Assembly (NCBI GenBank): GCA_002937505.1
Contig: PTJY01000005.1
Location: 212,082-276,081 of the forward strand
Reading direction: 5' to 3'
Source of the DNA: Alphaproteobacteria bacterium MarineAlpha12_Bin1
GTDB taxonomy: Bacteria; Pseudomonadota; Alphaproteobacteria; UBA6615
Length of the DNA stretch: 64,000 nt
This document shows, piece by piece, positions 1 through 12,432 of the stretch. The position numbers and the translations under genes are program-made. The notes under the pieces are model-generated. The model searched no databases, was not told where the DNA came from, and was given only the letters and a program-made list of their open reading frames with translations. Position 1 is the first letter of the stretch. Every line of letters begins with the position of its first letter.

Positions 1-1668
1 CTTTATGACGCAATATTTAAGCAAAACTCCATCCGACACATTTTAGTGCGTCATGAACAAGGCGCTGTACATATGGCAGAGGGTTACGCTAGGTCTACTG
101 GAAAGGTTGGCGTAGTTTTAGTTACTTCGGGTCCAGGTGCAACAAATGCTGTAACGGGATTGACAGATGCGCTAATGGATAGTGTGCCTTTGATTTGTCT
201 TACAGGACAGGTCCCAACCCATTTAATTGGAAATGACGCGTTTCAAGAGGCAGATACGACTGGCATAACAAGACCATGCACTAAGCATAACTACTTGGTA
301 AAACATGTCGATGAGTTATCAGGAGTAATGCATGAAGCGTTTGAAGTAGCCAAGTCAGGAAGGCCTGGTCCTGTTGTAATAGATTTGCCAAAAGACGTTC
401 AATTTGCAGAATCTAAATATTTAAGTCCAGAAGAGATAAGCCAACGTCATTATTTCGATAAGGTTACCGGTGATTCAGAAAAAATTTCTGAAGCAATTGA
501 GTTAATAGCTACTGCTAAGAAACCTATATTCTATATAGGAGGCGGTTGTATTAATTCAGGGACTGCTGCGTGCAAAGCAATTGCAGATTTAGTCCGTATT
601 ACGGGATATCCGGCAACGACGACACTTATGGGTCTGGGAGCAATCCCTTCTTCATCACCACAATGGTTGGGAATGTTAGGGATGCATGGCACCTACGAAG
701 CTAATCTAGCTATGCACGGCTGTGATGTCATGATTGCAGTAGGGGCGCGTTTTGACGATCGAGTTACGGGCAGGATTGACGCCTTTTCACCTAACTCCAA
801 AAAAATTCATATTGATATCGATCCCAGTTCTATTAATAAAAACGTACCAGTTGAAATACCAATTATTGGAGATGTAGGCGAAGTTCTTTCACAAATGCTA
901 AAAATTTGGGATCAAAAAGCTCCTAATGTTGACTCTAAGGCGCTTAAGAAGTGGTGGAGTGAAATTGATGACTGGCGCGCAGTAAATTGTTTAAAGTATG
1001 ATCAGGGTCATGAACCCAATGACACAATTAAGCCTCAATATGCGATAGAACGACTTTATGAATTAACCAAAGATAAGGAGACTTTCATAACGACTGAAGT
1101 AGGTCAGCATCAAATGTGGGCTGCTCAGTTTTATAAATTTGAAAAACCTAATCACTGGATGACTTCTGGAGGGCTAGGTACTATGGGTTATGGTCTCCCT
1201 TCAGCAATAGGTGTTCAAGTTGCCCATCCAAAGAGTTTAGTTATTGATATAGCAGGCGAAGGTTCTACCATGATGAACATTCAGGAGTTGGGAACCATGG
1301 CCCAATATAATTTGCCAGTAAAGGTTTTTATCATTAACAACGAGTGGCTAGGTATGGTACGTCAGTGGCAGGAACTATTGCATGGAGGTCGTTATGCCGA
1401 GTCTTATTCTGCAGGTCTACCAGATTTTATAAAACTCGCTGAGTCTTACGGTATGACGGGTATGAGGGCAACACATCCTGATGAGGTTGATGACGTGATT
1501 AGAAGAATGGTAGATGAGCCAGGTCCCGTCATAGCTGATATAGTTGTTTCCAAGGAAGAAAATTGTTTTCCGATGATACCGGGTGGGGCAGCCCACAATG
1601 AAATTTTGCTAGGGTTGAATGAAAGTCAGGAGCAGACTCAGTCTGAAGATGGGATGGTGCTAGTCTAG
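1..1668 (+). CDS. ilvI: Acetolactate synthase large subunit, 5'-truncated by window edge
   Basis: Catalytic ThDP/FAD subunit of acetohydroxyacid synthase, which condenses two pyruvates (or pyruvate and 2-oxobutyrate) in valine, leucine and isoleucine synthesis. The reading frame is open from base 1 (LYDAIFKQNSIRHILVRHE), so the GTG at 46 is internal and about 30 N-terminal residues lie outside the window. The catalytic glutamate is in VRHEQGA. The ThDP-binding loop near the C-terminus reads AGEGS...NNEW; GEG instead of GDG resembles alphaproteobacterial versions. MVRQWQELLHGGRY is the usual C-terminal family signature. It is followed by ilvH after 77 bp, its regulatory partner. The symbol could equally be ilvB. 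Identification is secure. Confidence 0.96.
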   Translation, partial: LYDAIFKQNSIRHILVRHEQGAVHMAEGYARSTGKVGVVLVTSGPGATNAVTGLTDALMDSVPLICLTGQVPTHLIGNDAFQEADTTGITRPCTKHNYLVKHVDELSGVMHEAFEVAKSGRPGPVVIDLPKDVQFAESKYLSPEEISQRHYFDKVTGDSEKISEAIELIATAKKPIFYIGGGCINSGTAACKAIADLVRITGYPATTTLMGLGAIPSSSPQWLGMLGMHGTYEANLAMHGCDVMIAVGARFDDRVTGRIDAFSPNSKKIHIDIDPSSINKNVPVEIPIIGDVGEVLSQMLKIWDQKAPNVDSKALKKWWSEIDDWRAVNCLKYDQGHEPNDTIKPQYAIERLYELTKDKETFITTEVGQHQMWAAQFYKFEKPNHWMTSGGLGTMGYGLPSAIGVQVAHPKSLVIDIAGEGSTMMNIQELGTMAQYNLPVKVFIINNEWLGMVRQWQELLHGGRYAESYSAGLPDFIKLAESYGMTGMRATHPDEVDDVIRRMVDEPGPVIADIVVSKEENCFPMIPGGAAHNEILLGLNESQEQTQSEDGMVLV

Positions 1669-1745
1669 GATTAATAAGTTTATTTTAGACCCCATATTTG
1701 TAAGTACTAATTAATCCTTAACATGGATCTGCGGAGTTTTTGACT

Positions 1746-2264
1746 ATGACAAATGATAATATAGAGCGCCACGTTTTAGCTGTTTTAGTTGACAATGAGC
1801 CTGGTGTATTGGCTCGAGTGGTGGGTCTCTTTTCTGGCAGGGGTTACAATATTGAAAGTTTAACAGTAGCGACTGTTAGTGAGGACGACTCTGCTTCACG
1901 TATTAACCTTGTTACATCAGGAACGCCAATGATTATTGAGCAGATTAAGGCTCAACTAGAGAGGTTGGTTCCTGTACAAAAAGTAAATGATCTCACAGAA
2001 GAAGGACCTCATGTAGAAAACGAATTTGCTTTAATAAAAATTAAAAACTCTGGCCCAGAGAGAAGAGAAGCACTCCGTATTGCTGATATATTTCGCGCTC
2101 GTGTAGTCGATACAGCTGTCGAGTCTTTTGTTTTTTCTCTAACTGGCTCGCCGGAGAAAATAGCGAGTTTTCTAGACTTAATGCGTAATTTAGGTGAAGT
2201 AGAGATAGCTCGCTCAGGAGTAGTTGCTATAAAACGTGGTAAAAAAACTGTAATAGAAACATAA
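1746..2264 (+). CDS. ilvH: Acetolactate synthase small (regulatory) subunit
   Basis: Regulatory subunit that binds the large subunit and confers valine feedback inhibition. The N-terminal ACT domain is clear (HVLAVLVDNEPGVLARV, then FSGRGYNIESLTV, residues about 8-40), followed by the C-terminal ALS_ss_C domain. The length of about 172 residues is normal. I chose the ATG at 1746 because GGAG at 1733-1736 lies 9 nt upstream; an in-frame TTG at 1740 would be only 3 nt from that site. It lies between ilvI and ilvC, the usual ilvIHC order. Confidence 0.95.
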   Translation: MTNDNIERHVLAVLVDNEPGVLARVVGLFSGRGYNIESLTVATVSEDDSASRINLVTSGTPMIIEQIKAQLERLVPVQKVNDLTEEGPHVENEFALIKIKNSGPERREALRIADIFRARVVDTAVESFVFSLTGSPEKIASFLDLMRNLGEVEIARSGVVAIKRGKKTVIET

Positions 2265-2371
2265 ATTTGGAAAAAACATTATTTTTTTAATCTGCGTTGG
2301 CAAACGGTCTCATGAACTGTAGATATAGTCAGCGCTGGGTATATTTACTCAAGTAACTTAACACAAACTGA

Positions 2372-3406
<1,035 letters not shown>

Positions 3407-3532
3407 TTTTTTCTGATTAAAATGATGACCTTTAGAGTAAACATTTTACTATCGGATTCATGGCTTTTTAATGCTTAATTAACAAAATGGTTGCGATTAA
3501 CGCCTTAAAAGGCCTAAAACACTATCTGTATC

Positions 3533-3554
3533 AATAGTTTCTGTAGAAACTATT
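3533..3554 (+). terminator. Perfect 9-bp stem-loop between ilvC and leuA
   Basis: AATAGTTTC and GAAACTATT form a perfect 9-bp stem with a TGTA loop. No T-run follows, so it is not a canonical intrinsic terminator. It may be a weak terminator, an RNA-stability element or part of a leuA leader. It is followed by the palindrome TATACGTATA around 3561-3570. Confidence 0.35.
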
Positions 3555-3580
3555 TGGGTATATACGTATATCAATTCGTT

Positions 3581-3619
3581 ATGTTATTGGCTTTATTTAA
3601 TCTTGCTTTTGTCTTTTGA
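3581..3619 (+). promoter_or_regulatory. Possible leucine-rich leader peptide upstream of leuA
   Basis: A 12-codon open frame encodes MLLALFNLAFVF followed by TGA, 85 bp before leuA. Four of twelve codons are leucine, which is what a ribosome-mediated leuA attenuator would need. However, there is no run of consecutive Leu codons beyond two, no strong ribosome binding site, and no clear terminator/antiterminator pair between it and leuA. It is a weak candidate only. Confidence 0.2.
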
Positions 3620-3704
3620 CTGGATTGCTGCGGATGCACGTTATAAGTCTTGGAATATTGCGTTATGATGGTTAGTTGAAACAATCTTGTTTGGAATTTG
3701 ACTG

Positions 3705-5300
3705 ATGGCTAATAAATCAAATAAGTCAGTTGGTGGTACGGAGCAATTGCTAGCCAGCGATTCCGATCATGTTCGGATATTTGATACAACACTCCGTGAC
3801 GGAGAACAGTCTCCCGGTTGTTCTATGAATTTAGAGGAGAAGGTTCGGGTTGCATTGATACTAGAGGAAATGGGGGTTGATATTATTGAGGCAGGGTTTC
3901 CTATCGCCTCAAATGGAGATTTTGACGCTGTTCGAGAAGTTGCTAAAGCTTTAAAGACTAGTTCCGTTGCCGGCCTTGCTAGGGCATCTAAAGTTGATAT
4001 TGATCGGGCTTGGGAAGCTTTGAAGGATGCAGCTAAGCCACGCATTCATACTTTTTTATCTACAAGTCCACTGCATATGCGCGTCAAACTTCAGATGGAG
4101 CCTGAGGAAGTGCATCAAACTATTATCGATAGCGTAACCCATGCTCGTAACCTATGTCCTGACGTTGAGTGGTCACCAGAAGATGGGTCGCGGACAGAGC
4201 ATGATTTCCTTTGCAGGGTGGTGGAAAGCGCTATTCGTGCAGGAGCTAACACTATTAATATCCCAGATACAGTAGGTTATGCAGTTCCCGAAGAATTCTC
4301 TGCTCTAATCAGTATGTTGTTTAACCGTGTTCCGAATATTGACAAAGCGGTTGTATCTGTTCATTGCCACAACGATTTAGGGCTTGCTGTTGCGAACTCG
4401 CTTGCGGCAGTTGGTGTTGGTGCAAGGCAGATTGAATGTACGATCAACGGAATCGGAGAGAGAGCGGGAAATTGCGCTTTGGAAGAGGTGGTTATGGCTT
4501 TAAGGACTCGACCAGATGCCATGCCTTTTTCTACTAGTATTGACACCACTATAATTACTCGCGCTAGTCATCTCGTTTCCACCATTACAGGATTCGCCGT
4601 TCAGCCTAATAAGGCAATTGTTGGTGCGAATGCCTTTGCTCATGAAGCTGGGATTCATCAGGATGGTGTACTTAAAGATGCGCAAACTTATGAGATAATG
4701 ACCCCGGAATCTGTAGGGTTAACCGAGTCTAATCTTGTAATGGGTAAGCATTCAGGGAGCCACGCTTTTCATGAGAAATTAAAAGATTTAGGTTATGGTG
4801 ACCTTGGCCAAAATGCCATTAATAGTGCATTTCAGAGGTTTAAAGATCTTGCTGATAAGAAAAAAGATGTATTTGATGAGGACATAATAGCTCTCGTTGA
4901 TGATACGATACAACATACAAGTGACCGTATTAAGTTTGTGTCACTACAAGTTGTTGCTGGTTCTAAAGGTCCTCAAACAGCTGATTTAGAATTAGAGATT
5001 GATGGAGAGTTAGCTAAAACAAAGTCAGATGGAAATGGGCCTGTTGATGCAGTTTTTAAGGCCATTAAGGCTCTATGTCCCCATACTGCTACTCTACAAT
5101 TATATCAGGTGCATGCTGTGACAGGGGGAACCGATGCTCAGGCAGAGGTCACCGTTAGATTAGAAGAGCAAGGTAAAACCGTTAATGGACAGGGAGCTGA
5201 TGCAGATACTCTGGTGGCGTCTGTAAGGGCCTATCTACATGCCCTTAACAAGTTGAGCACAAAAAGAGAAAAGACTGCACCTAAAGCGCTTTCTGCGTAA
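3705..5300 (+). CDS. leuA: 2-isopropylmalate synthase
   Basis: First committed step of leucine synthesis: acetyl-CoA plus 2-oxoisovalerate gives 2-isopropylmalate. The HMGL-like TIM barrel starts with DTTLRDGEQSPG (residues about 27-38). The metal-binding HCHNDLGLAVANS and the GIGERAGNCALEE motif follow, along with the HEAGIHQDG segment. The last ~140 residues form the LeuA allosteric domain that binds leucine. The length of 531 is normal for the long LeuA type. A 298-bp gap with a stem-loop and a small leucine-rich frame precedes it; mreB follows after 83 bp. Confidence 0.97.
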   Translation: MANKSNKSVGGTEQLLASDSDHVRIFDTTLRDGEQSPGCSMNLEEKVRVALILEEMGVDIIEAGFPIASNGDFDAVREVAKALKTSSVAGLARASKVDIDRAWEALKDAAKPRIHTFLSTSPLHMRVKLQMEPEEVHQTIIDSVTHARNLCPDVEWSPEDGSRTEHDFLCRVVESAIRAGANTINIPDTVGYAVPEEFSALISMLFNRVPNIDKAVVSVHCHNDLGLAVANSLAAVGVGARQIECTINGIGERAGNCALEEVVMALRTRPDAMPFSTSIDTTIITRASHLVSTITGFAVQPNKAIVGANAFAHEAGIHQDGVLKDAQTYEIMTPESVGLTESNLVMGKHSGSHAFHEKLKDLGYGDLGQNAINSAFQRFKDLADKKKDVFDEDIIALVDDTIQHTSDRIKFVSLQVVAGSKGPQTADLELEIDGELAKTKSDGNGPVDAVFKAIKALCPHTATLQLYQVHAVTGGTDAQAEVTVRLEEQGKTVNGQGADADTLVASVRAYLHALNKLSTKREKTAPKALSA

Positions 5301-5372
5301 TTATTGTCTTGAGTGGGTTGTTACTGTGACCCAGTGTTAATTGTCTGTTTGATAGTGGGCGTTGGTTAAAGA

Positions 5373-6467
<1,095 letters not shown>

Positions 6468-6471
6468 TGGA

Positions 6472-7365
6472 GTGATTAAGAGAGGTAGCAAAGTTACAGT
6501 TATTGGATTGGCGTTACCAATTCGTATCTGGGCACAGAGGTTTGCGCTTCTGGGCTTTTTATCACTTTCTTTTGCTCTTGTTATTTTTAGTAGATCCGAT
6601 TGGACTGGAATTCAACAGTTTCGTGTTACCATTGTCGATACTGTCTCACCTATATTGTATGTTTTGAATCAACCTGTTGAAGCCTTAAGTAACGCAACTA
6701 ATGCTGTAGAAGGCTTTTTTTCAATTTATACTGATAACCAACGACTTCGAGAAGAAAATGCAAGACTTTTGCAATGGGTTCATGAAGCACGGAGGTTGGG
6801 GCTAGAAAACGCTACCCTAAGGGCGCAGTTGGCATATGTACCTGATAAAAGAACGCATTTTGTTACCGCCAGAGTTGTTGCAGATACAGGAGGTACATTT
6901 TTTCAATCAATATTAATTAATGCTGGTGCACGAGAGTATGTTCGTCTCGGACAAGCCGTTGTTTGGCATGGAGGTCTGGTTGGTAGAATAGTTGAAGTTG
7001 GTGAGCGCACTTCTAGAGTGTTGCTTATGATTGATATAAATTCGCGCATTCCTGTTATGATTCAATCAACTGGTGACAGAGCGATTTTGAAAGGAAATAA
7101 CTCTTCCCAACCGAGATTAGAATTTTTGCCTGGGAATTCTCCAATTTCTCCGGGAGATTGGGTTGTTACGTCTGGACATGGAGGCGTTTACCCTCCTGGA
7201 ATCGCGGTCGGAGCTGTTTCCCAAATATCGGATGGAGTTATTACTTTACAACCAATGGTAGAATGGTCAAAACTAAGCCAAGCAATAATTCTAGATTTCG
7301 GCGTTAATGGAATTATACCGCCTCCTGAGAGATTGCCTGCCTCGTCAAAACTATTAAAGAAATGA
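6472..7365 (+). CDS. mreC: Rod-shape determining protein MreC
   Basis: Bitopic periplasmic elongasome scaffold. A short cytoplasmic head and one membrane helix (FALLGFLSLSFALVIFS, about 25-41) are followed by a coiled coil (QRLREENARLLQWVHEARR) and the paired beta-barrel MreC domain with SGHGGVYPPGIAVG near the C-terminus. I chose the GTG at 6472 because GGAGGA at 6460-6465 is 6 nt upstream; the in-frame TTG at 6451 precedes that site. It ends by a 4-bp ATGA overlap with mreD, so translation is coupled. Confidence 0.92.
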   Translation: MIKRGSKVTVIGLALPIRIWAQRFALLGFLSLSFALVIFSRSDWTGIQQFRVTIVDTVSPILYVLNQPVEALSNATNAVEGFFSIYTDNQRLREENARLLQWVHEARRLGLENATLRAQLAYVPDKRTHFVTARVVADTGGTFFQSILINAGAREYVRLGQAVVWHGGLVGRIVEVGERTSRVLLMIDINSRIPVMIQSTGDRAILKGNNSSQPRLEFLPGNSPISPGDWVVTSGHGGVYPPGIAVGAVSQISDGVITLQPMVEWSKLSQAIILDFGVNGIIPPPERLPASSKLLKK

Positions 7366-7886
7366 ACACATTATCTATATTTTTATGGTTAAAGAGTGGC
7401 TTGGTTAATATTTTACCCACATGCATGACATTTCTCTTTGTTTTGATTGGATATTTACCTTGGCCAATTAGTTTTTTTGCTGAAATAGTTCCTGCCTTTG
7501 CAATAATCTCATTATATTATTGGGTGGTATTTCGACCTGACTTAATACCTTATTTTGTAGTTTTTGGATTGGGAATATTGCAAGACGCCATATCAGGAGC
7601 TCCTTTTGGCCTACATGCCATTGTTTATCTTGTAGTTAGGGCGCTGGTCGTTAACCAACGGCGCTTTATAATTGGAAAACCATTTTGGGTGTTTTGGGTT
7701 GCGTTTGGCTTAGTTTCTTTTATCGCTGGGTTACTGTCCTGGTGCTTGGCCTCATTATACAGAGGGGCGCTATTACCAACTGATGCTCCTTTAATAGCCT
7801 TGATTATGACCGTAACACTTTTCCCGCTAATTGCATGGATATTATTACAAGTACAACGAAAAATCGTTGGTACGATGGGTGCGTGA
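7362..7886 (+). CDS. mreD: Rod-shape determining protein MreD
   Basis: Small polytopic inner-membrane protein of the elongasome. The 174 residues are almost entirely hydrophobic with about five membrane segments, including LYYWVVFRPDLIPYFVVFGLGILQD-type charged turns typical of MreD. It overlaps mreC by ATGA and its TGA stop overlaps the mrdA start (TGATG). Family assignment rests on hydropathy, the FRPDLIP/GILQDAISGAPFG motif region and strict synteny. Confidence 0.88.
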   Translation: MNTLSIFLWLKSGLVNILPTCMTFLFVLIGYLPWPISFFAEIVPAFAIISLYYWVVFRPDLIPYFVVFGLGILQDAISGAPFGLHAIVYLVVRALVVNQRRFIIGKPFWVFWVAFGLVSFIAGLLSWCLASLYRGALLPTDAPLIALIMTVTLFPLIAWILLQVQRKIVGTMGA

Positions 7887-9772
7887 TGTTGAATCGCAAA
7901 GGAGAGCGTTCGAGAATGTTCTCGAGGAGAGCGGCTATACTCACTGGAGGAAAGTTTGTTTTACTCTCAGCTCTAATTGGTCGAATGTACCATCTTCAAG
8001 TTACGGAAGCAGATAGATTCCAGTTATTAGCAGAAGAGAATAGAATAAACTTGAGACTTCTTTCCCCTGATAGGGGCCATATACTTGATCGTTTTGGAGT
8101 GCCATTAGCTATTAATCAACAAAACTATCAGGTGTTAGTAAAGTCGGAAAATACTCCTGATATCAAGGACACTCTCAAAAAATTAGGCAAGCTCATTCAA
8201 TTGTCAGAAACTGATAATGAAAAAATTTTAAACGAAGTATCTCAAAGTAAGCAGTTTGTTCCTGTTCTAATACGTGAATTTTTAAACTGGGAAGATGTAG
8301 CGCGTATAGAAGTGAATGCCCCTGATTTGCCAGGAGTGTTTATTCAAGTTGGTTCAAAAAGACACTATCCCAAGGGAGAAGCTGTTTTTCATTTGCTGGG
8401 ATATGTTGGAGCCGTATCCGCTAAGCAACAAACAGGAGATCGTTTACTGGAATTACCTGGTTTTCGAATAGGACGAAGTGGAGTTGAAAAAAAATTTGAT
8501 TTAGCATTACGGGGTCAAGCTGGATCTAGTCAACTTGAAGTTAATGCACTAGGGCGTGTTATTAGAGAAATAACTAGAACTGAGGGGCAATCTGGGGAAA
8601 CATTAATTTTAACAATTGACTCATCTTTACAGCAAGCGGCCATGGAGGCTCTTGGAGATAATACAGGTTCTATAGTAGTTCTAGATGTGGATACAGGTGC
8701 AACTATGGTTCAAGCTTCCACACCCAGCTTTGATCCTAATAGCTTTGTGGATGGTCTGACCGAGGCCGAGTGGAAAAAGCTTGTAGATGATGAAAAGGCA
8801 CCTTTACGCAATAAAGCTATAGCAGGTGAGTATGCTCCTGGTTCAACTTTTAAAATGATAGTCGCTCTTGCCGCTTTGGAGGCTGGTCTTATAAATGAGA
8901 AAACGAAGTATTTCTGTAAAGGGAGTATAACACTAGGTGATGGTAAGTTTCACTGTTGGAAAACAGCAGGTCATGGCGAAACGAATTTGAGAAAAGGAAT
9001 CGCACAATCTTGTGATGTCTATTTTTATGAATTATCACGTAGAGTTGGAATAGATAGAATAGCAAATATGGCAAAACGCTTTGGGTTGGGCCAACTACTT
9101 GAGATAGATATGCCAGGGTCTCGTCCCGGCGTAATCCCTACAAAGGCATGGAAGAATGCCGTTATTGGAAGTCCGTGGGTTCAAGGGGAAACTCTTCTCA
9201 CAGCTATAGGGCAGGGGTTTGTTCTTGCTACGCCGATGCAGCTAGCGACGATGGTAGCTCGTATCGCAAACGGAGGAAAAGCAATAACTCCTTACATAGC
9301 CAGAGACGTGATTACAGATGATAGATTGAGCGGTAGAGCTAATAAAGCTCATGCCGATATAGGTGTAAATAAAAACCATATTAAAATTATAAAAAAGGCA
9401 ATGGCTGCTGTTACCAACTCACAATGGGGCACTGCATATCGTGCTCGAATTATGGTCCCGGGTATGGGTATGGGTGGTAAAACTGGAACATCTCAGGTTA
9501 GAAGGATCAGCCAAACAGAAAGAGATAAAGGAATTTTAAAAAATGAACAATTGCCATGGCGGCATCGAGATCACGCTTTGTTTGTTGGTTTTGCACCAAT
9601 AAAGAATCCCCGATATGCAGTATCTGTTGTAGTTGAACATGGAGGAGGAGGTTCAGCAGTAGCTGCGCCAATAGCTCGAGATATTATGGTTGCGACTTTG
9701 AAGCGTGATCCTGCAGGGCAGGCCCCTGGAGCCTACGTTATTGAATCAAGAACAAATGATAGAGGGATTTAA
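7886..9772 (+). CDS. mrdA: Penicillin-binding protein 2 (elongation transpeptidase)
   Basis: Periplasmic transpeptidase that cross-links lateral-wall peptidoglycan with RodA. There is one N-terminal membrane anchor, then the PBP dimerisation domain (RGHILDRFGVPLA), then the transpeptidase domain. The catalytic motif is STFK (Ser about 320, Lys about 323), the second motif is SCD, and KTGTS starts near residue 532. The start at 7886 overlaps the mreD stop. An ATG at 7916 has AAGGAG 11 nt upstream and is an alternative, but the family normally keeps the basic FSRRAAIL stretch with a few residues in front. The 628-residue length is normal. Confidence 0.94.
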   Translation: MLNRKGERSRMFSRRAAILTGGKFVLLSALIGRMYHLQVTEADRFQLLAEENRINLRLLSPDRGHILDRFGVPLAINQQNYQVLVKSENTPDIKDTLKKLGKLIQLSETDNEKILNEVSQSKQFVPVLIREFLNWEDVARIEVNAPDLPGVFIQVGSKRHYPKGEAVFHLLGYVGAVSAKQQTGDRLLELPGFRIGRSGVEKKFDLALRGQAGSSQLEVNALGRVIREITRTEGQSGETLILTIDSSLQQAAMEALGDNTGSIVVLDVDTGATMVQASTPSFDPNSFVDGLTEAEWKKLVDDEKAPLRNKAIAGEYAPGSTFKMIVALAALEAGLINEKTKYFCKGSITLGDGKFHCWKTAGHGETNLRKGIAQSCDVYFYELSRRVGIDRIANMAKRFGLGQLLEIDMPGSRPGVIPTKAWKNAVIGSPWVQGETLLTAIGQGFVLATPMQLATMVARIANGGKAITPYIARDVITDDRLSGRANKAHADIGVNKNHIKIIKKAMAAVTNSQWGTAYRARIMVPGMGMGGKTGTSQVRRISQTERDKGILKNEQLPWRHRDHALFVGFAPIKNPRYAVSVVVEHGGGGSAVAAPIARDIMVATLKRDPAGQAPGAYVIESRTNDRGI

Positions 9773-9778
9773 ATTATA

Positions 9779-10921
9779 ATGTCACGTGGCGGAAACTTTG
9801 GTTCGATAGAACTTACTCTACGGGAAAAACTAATTCGTTTAAATTGGGAAATGTTCGTAATAATTTTGCTCATAGCGTGCATCGGTTTCGCTATGCTTTA
9901 TTCTGCTGCAAATGGGAGTTTAAGCCCTTGGGCATCTAAACAAATGTTTCTGTTCTCCTTAGGTATGGTTTTAATGGCCTTTGTTGCAATAATAGACATT
10001 AGGTTTTGGTTAAAATTATCGTATTTAGTTTATGGCTTCAATTTGTCTCTTTTACTAATTGTTGAAGTATTGGGCTCTGTTGGTATGGGCGCACAACGTT
10101 GGTTAGATGTTAGCCTTTTTCAGTTTCAACCGTCGGAGACTATGAAAATAGCATTAGTTATGGCGCTTGCTCGATATTTTCATGGCTTAGAAACATATGA
10201 TGTTGGACGTATTCGTTTTTTAGTTATTCCGTTATTTTTAATTGCAATTCCAATAATTCTAGTTTTACGACAGCCTGATCTAGGTACTGCCGGCGTATTA
10301 GGACTTTTAGGAGCGGTAATGTTATGGCTTGCAGGAGTTCGCCTTTGGCATTTCTTTGGCTTTGCGTTGTGTGTTGTTGCTTCTATCCCTATTGGATGGC
10401 AATTATTACACTCATATCAGAAACAACGTGTAATGACGTTTTTGGACCCTGAATCAGATCCACTTGGTTCGGGTTATCATATCATACAATCAAAGATAGC
10501 AATGGGATCAGGAGGAATTTTTGGTAAAGGGTTTTTATCAGGTACTCAAAGTCACTTAAATTTTTTACCTGAAAAACAAACTGATTTCATTTTTACAATG
10601 CTTGCCGAAGAATTTGGTTTTATTGGTGGAACTTCTTTGATTGGACTTTATGCTATATTGATTTTCTATTCCATATTCATCGCATATAGTTGCCGTAGTA
10701 AATTCGGTCGACTTTTAGCGATGGGACTGGTCGCAAACTTTTTCCTTTATGTGTTTATTAATATAGCGATGGTAACAGGTTTAGTTCCTGTAGTGGGGGT
10801 GCCTCTTCCCCTAATATCTAATGGAGGCACTGCTCTGATAACAGTTTTGATTGGGTTTGGTTTAGTAATGAGTTGCTGGCTTCACAAAGGTATATTTATA
10901 AATCGCCGAGGAGCCGCATAG
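9779..10921 (+). CDS. mrdB: RodA, SEDS peptidoglycan polymerase
   Basis: SEDS-family glycosyltransferase that polymerises lipid II during elongation as the partner of PBP2. It is polytopic with about ten membrane segments. Family signatures include QPSETMKIALVMALARYF, RQPDLGTAGVLG, and the periplasmic loop LNFLPEKQTDFIFTMLAEE, ending PLPLISNGGTALIT. The length of 380 is typical. It lies 6 bp after mrdA and is the last gene of the rod operon; tRNA-Lys follows 68 bp later. Confidence 0.96.
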   Translation: MSRGGNFGSIELTLREKLIRLNWEMFVIILLIACIGFAMLYSAANGSLSPWASKQMFLFSLGMVLMAFVAIIDIRFWLKLSYLVYGFNLSLLLIVEVLGSVGMGAQRWLDVSLFQFQPSETMKIALVMALARYFHGLETYDVGRIRFLVIPLFLIAIPIILVLRQPDLGTAGVLGLLGAVMLWLAGVRLWHFFGFALCVVASIPIGWQLLHSYQKQRVMTFLDPESDPLGSGYHIIQSKIAMGSGGIFGKGFLSGTQSHLNFLPEKQTDFIFTMLAEEFGFIGGTSLIGLYAILIFYSIFIAYSCRSKFGRLLAMGLVANFFLYVFINIAMVTGLVPVVGVPLPLISNGGTALITVLIGFGLVMSCWLHKGIFINRRGAA

Positions 10922-10989
10922 ACAACTCTACTTCGTGGTTGGATGTCGACAGCTGTGTGCTCATTTGATATATCCTCTGTTTTTGGTGA

Positions 10990-11065
10990 GGGCCGTTAGC
11001 TCAGTTGGCAGAGCGGGTGACTCTTAATCACTAGGTCGAAGGTTCGAGCCCTTCACGGCCCACCA
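10990..11065 (+). tRNA. tRNA-Lys (anticodon CTT)
   Basis: A full cloverleaf is visible. The 7-bp acceptor GGGCCGT pairs with ACGGCCC. The D arm contains AGCTCAGTTGGCAGAGC. The anticodon stem GGTGA/TCACT encloses loop CTCTTAA with anticodon CTT. The T arm contains GGTTCGAGCC. The 3' CCA is encoded (11063-11065). The gene lies between rodA and the second mreB copy, so the duplicated mreB was inserted next to a tRNA. Confidence 0.95.
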
Positions 11066-11312
11066 TTATAAACGGTATTTTATATCATTAAGCTAAAGCG
11101 TTTCTAGACTATACCTGATGGCTCAAAATTTATTACATAATATAATTTTGGTGATGAAAATTTAATATTCCAGAGTATTATCTTATGTTTTAGTTTATAG
11201 TTCGGACAGGGCTATAACTTAGATTCTTAATCAGTCGTGCCATAGTTGGTCCAGTGTGCTTAGGTTAATAATTAAATGTTTCAAAAACAAATATATAATT
11301 TCATGTGTCTAG

Positions 11313-12407
<1,095 letters not shown>

Positions 12408-12432
12408 ATTAAAATCTCAAAAGGATAGAACC

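Noticed and set aside
46..1668. GTG at 46 as the start of acetolactate synthase
   Set aside because: The frame continues to base 1 with family sequence, so the gene is cut by the window edge.
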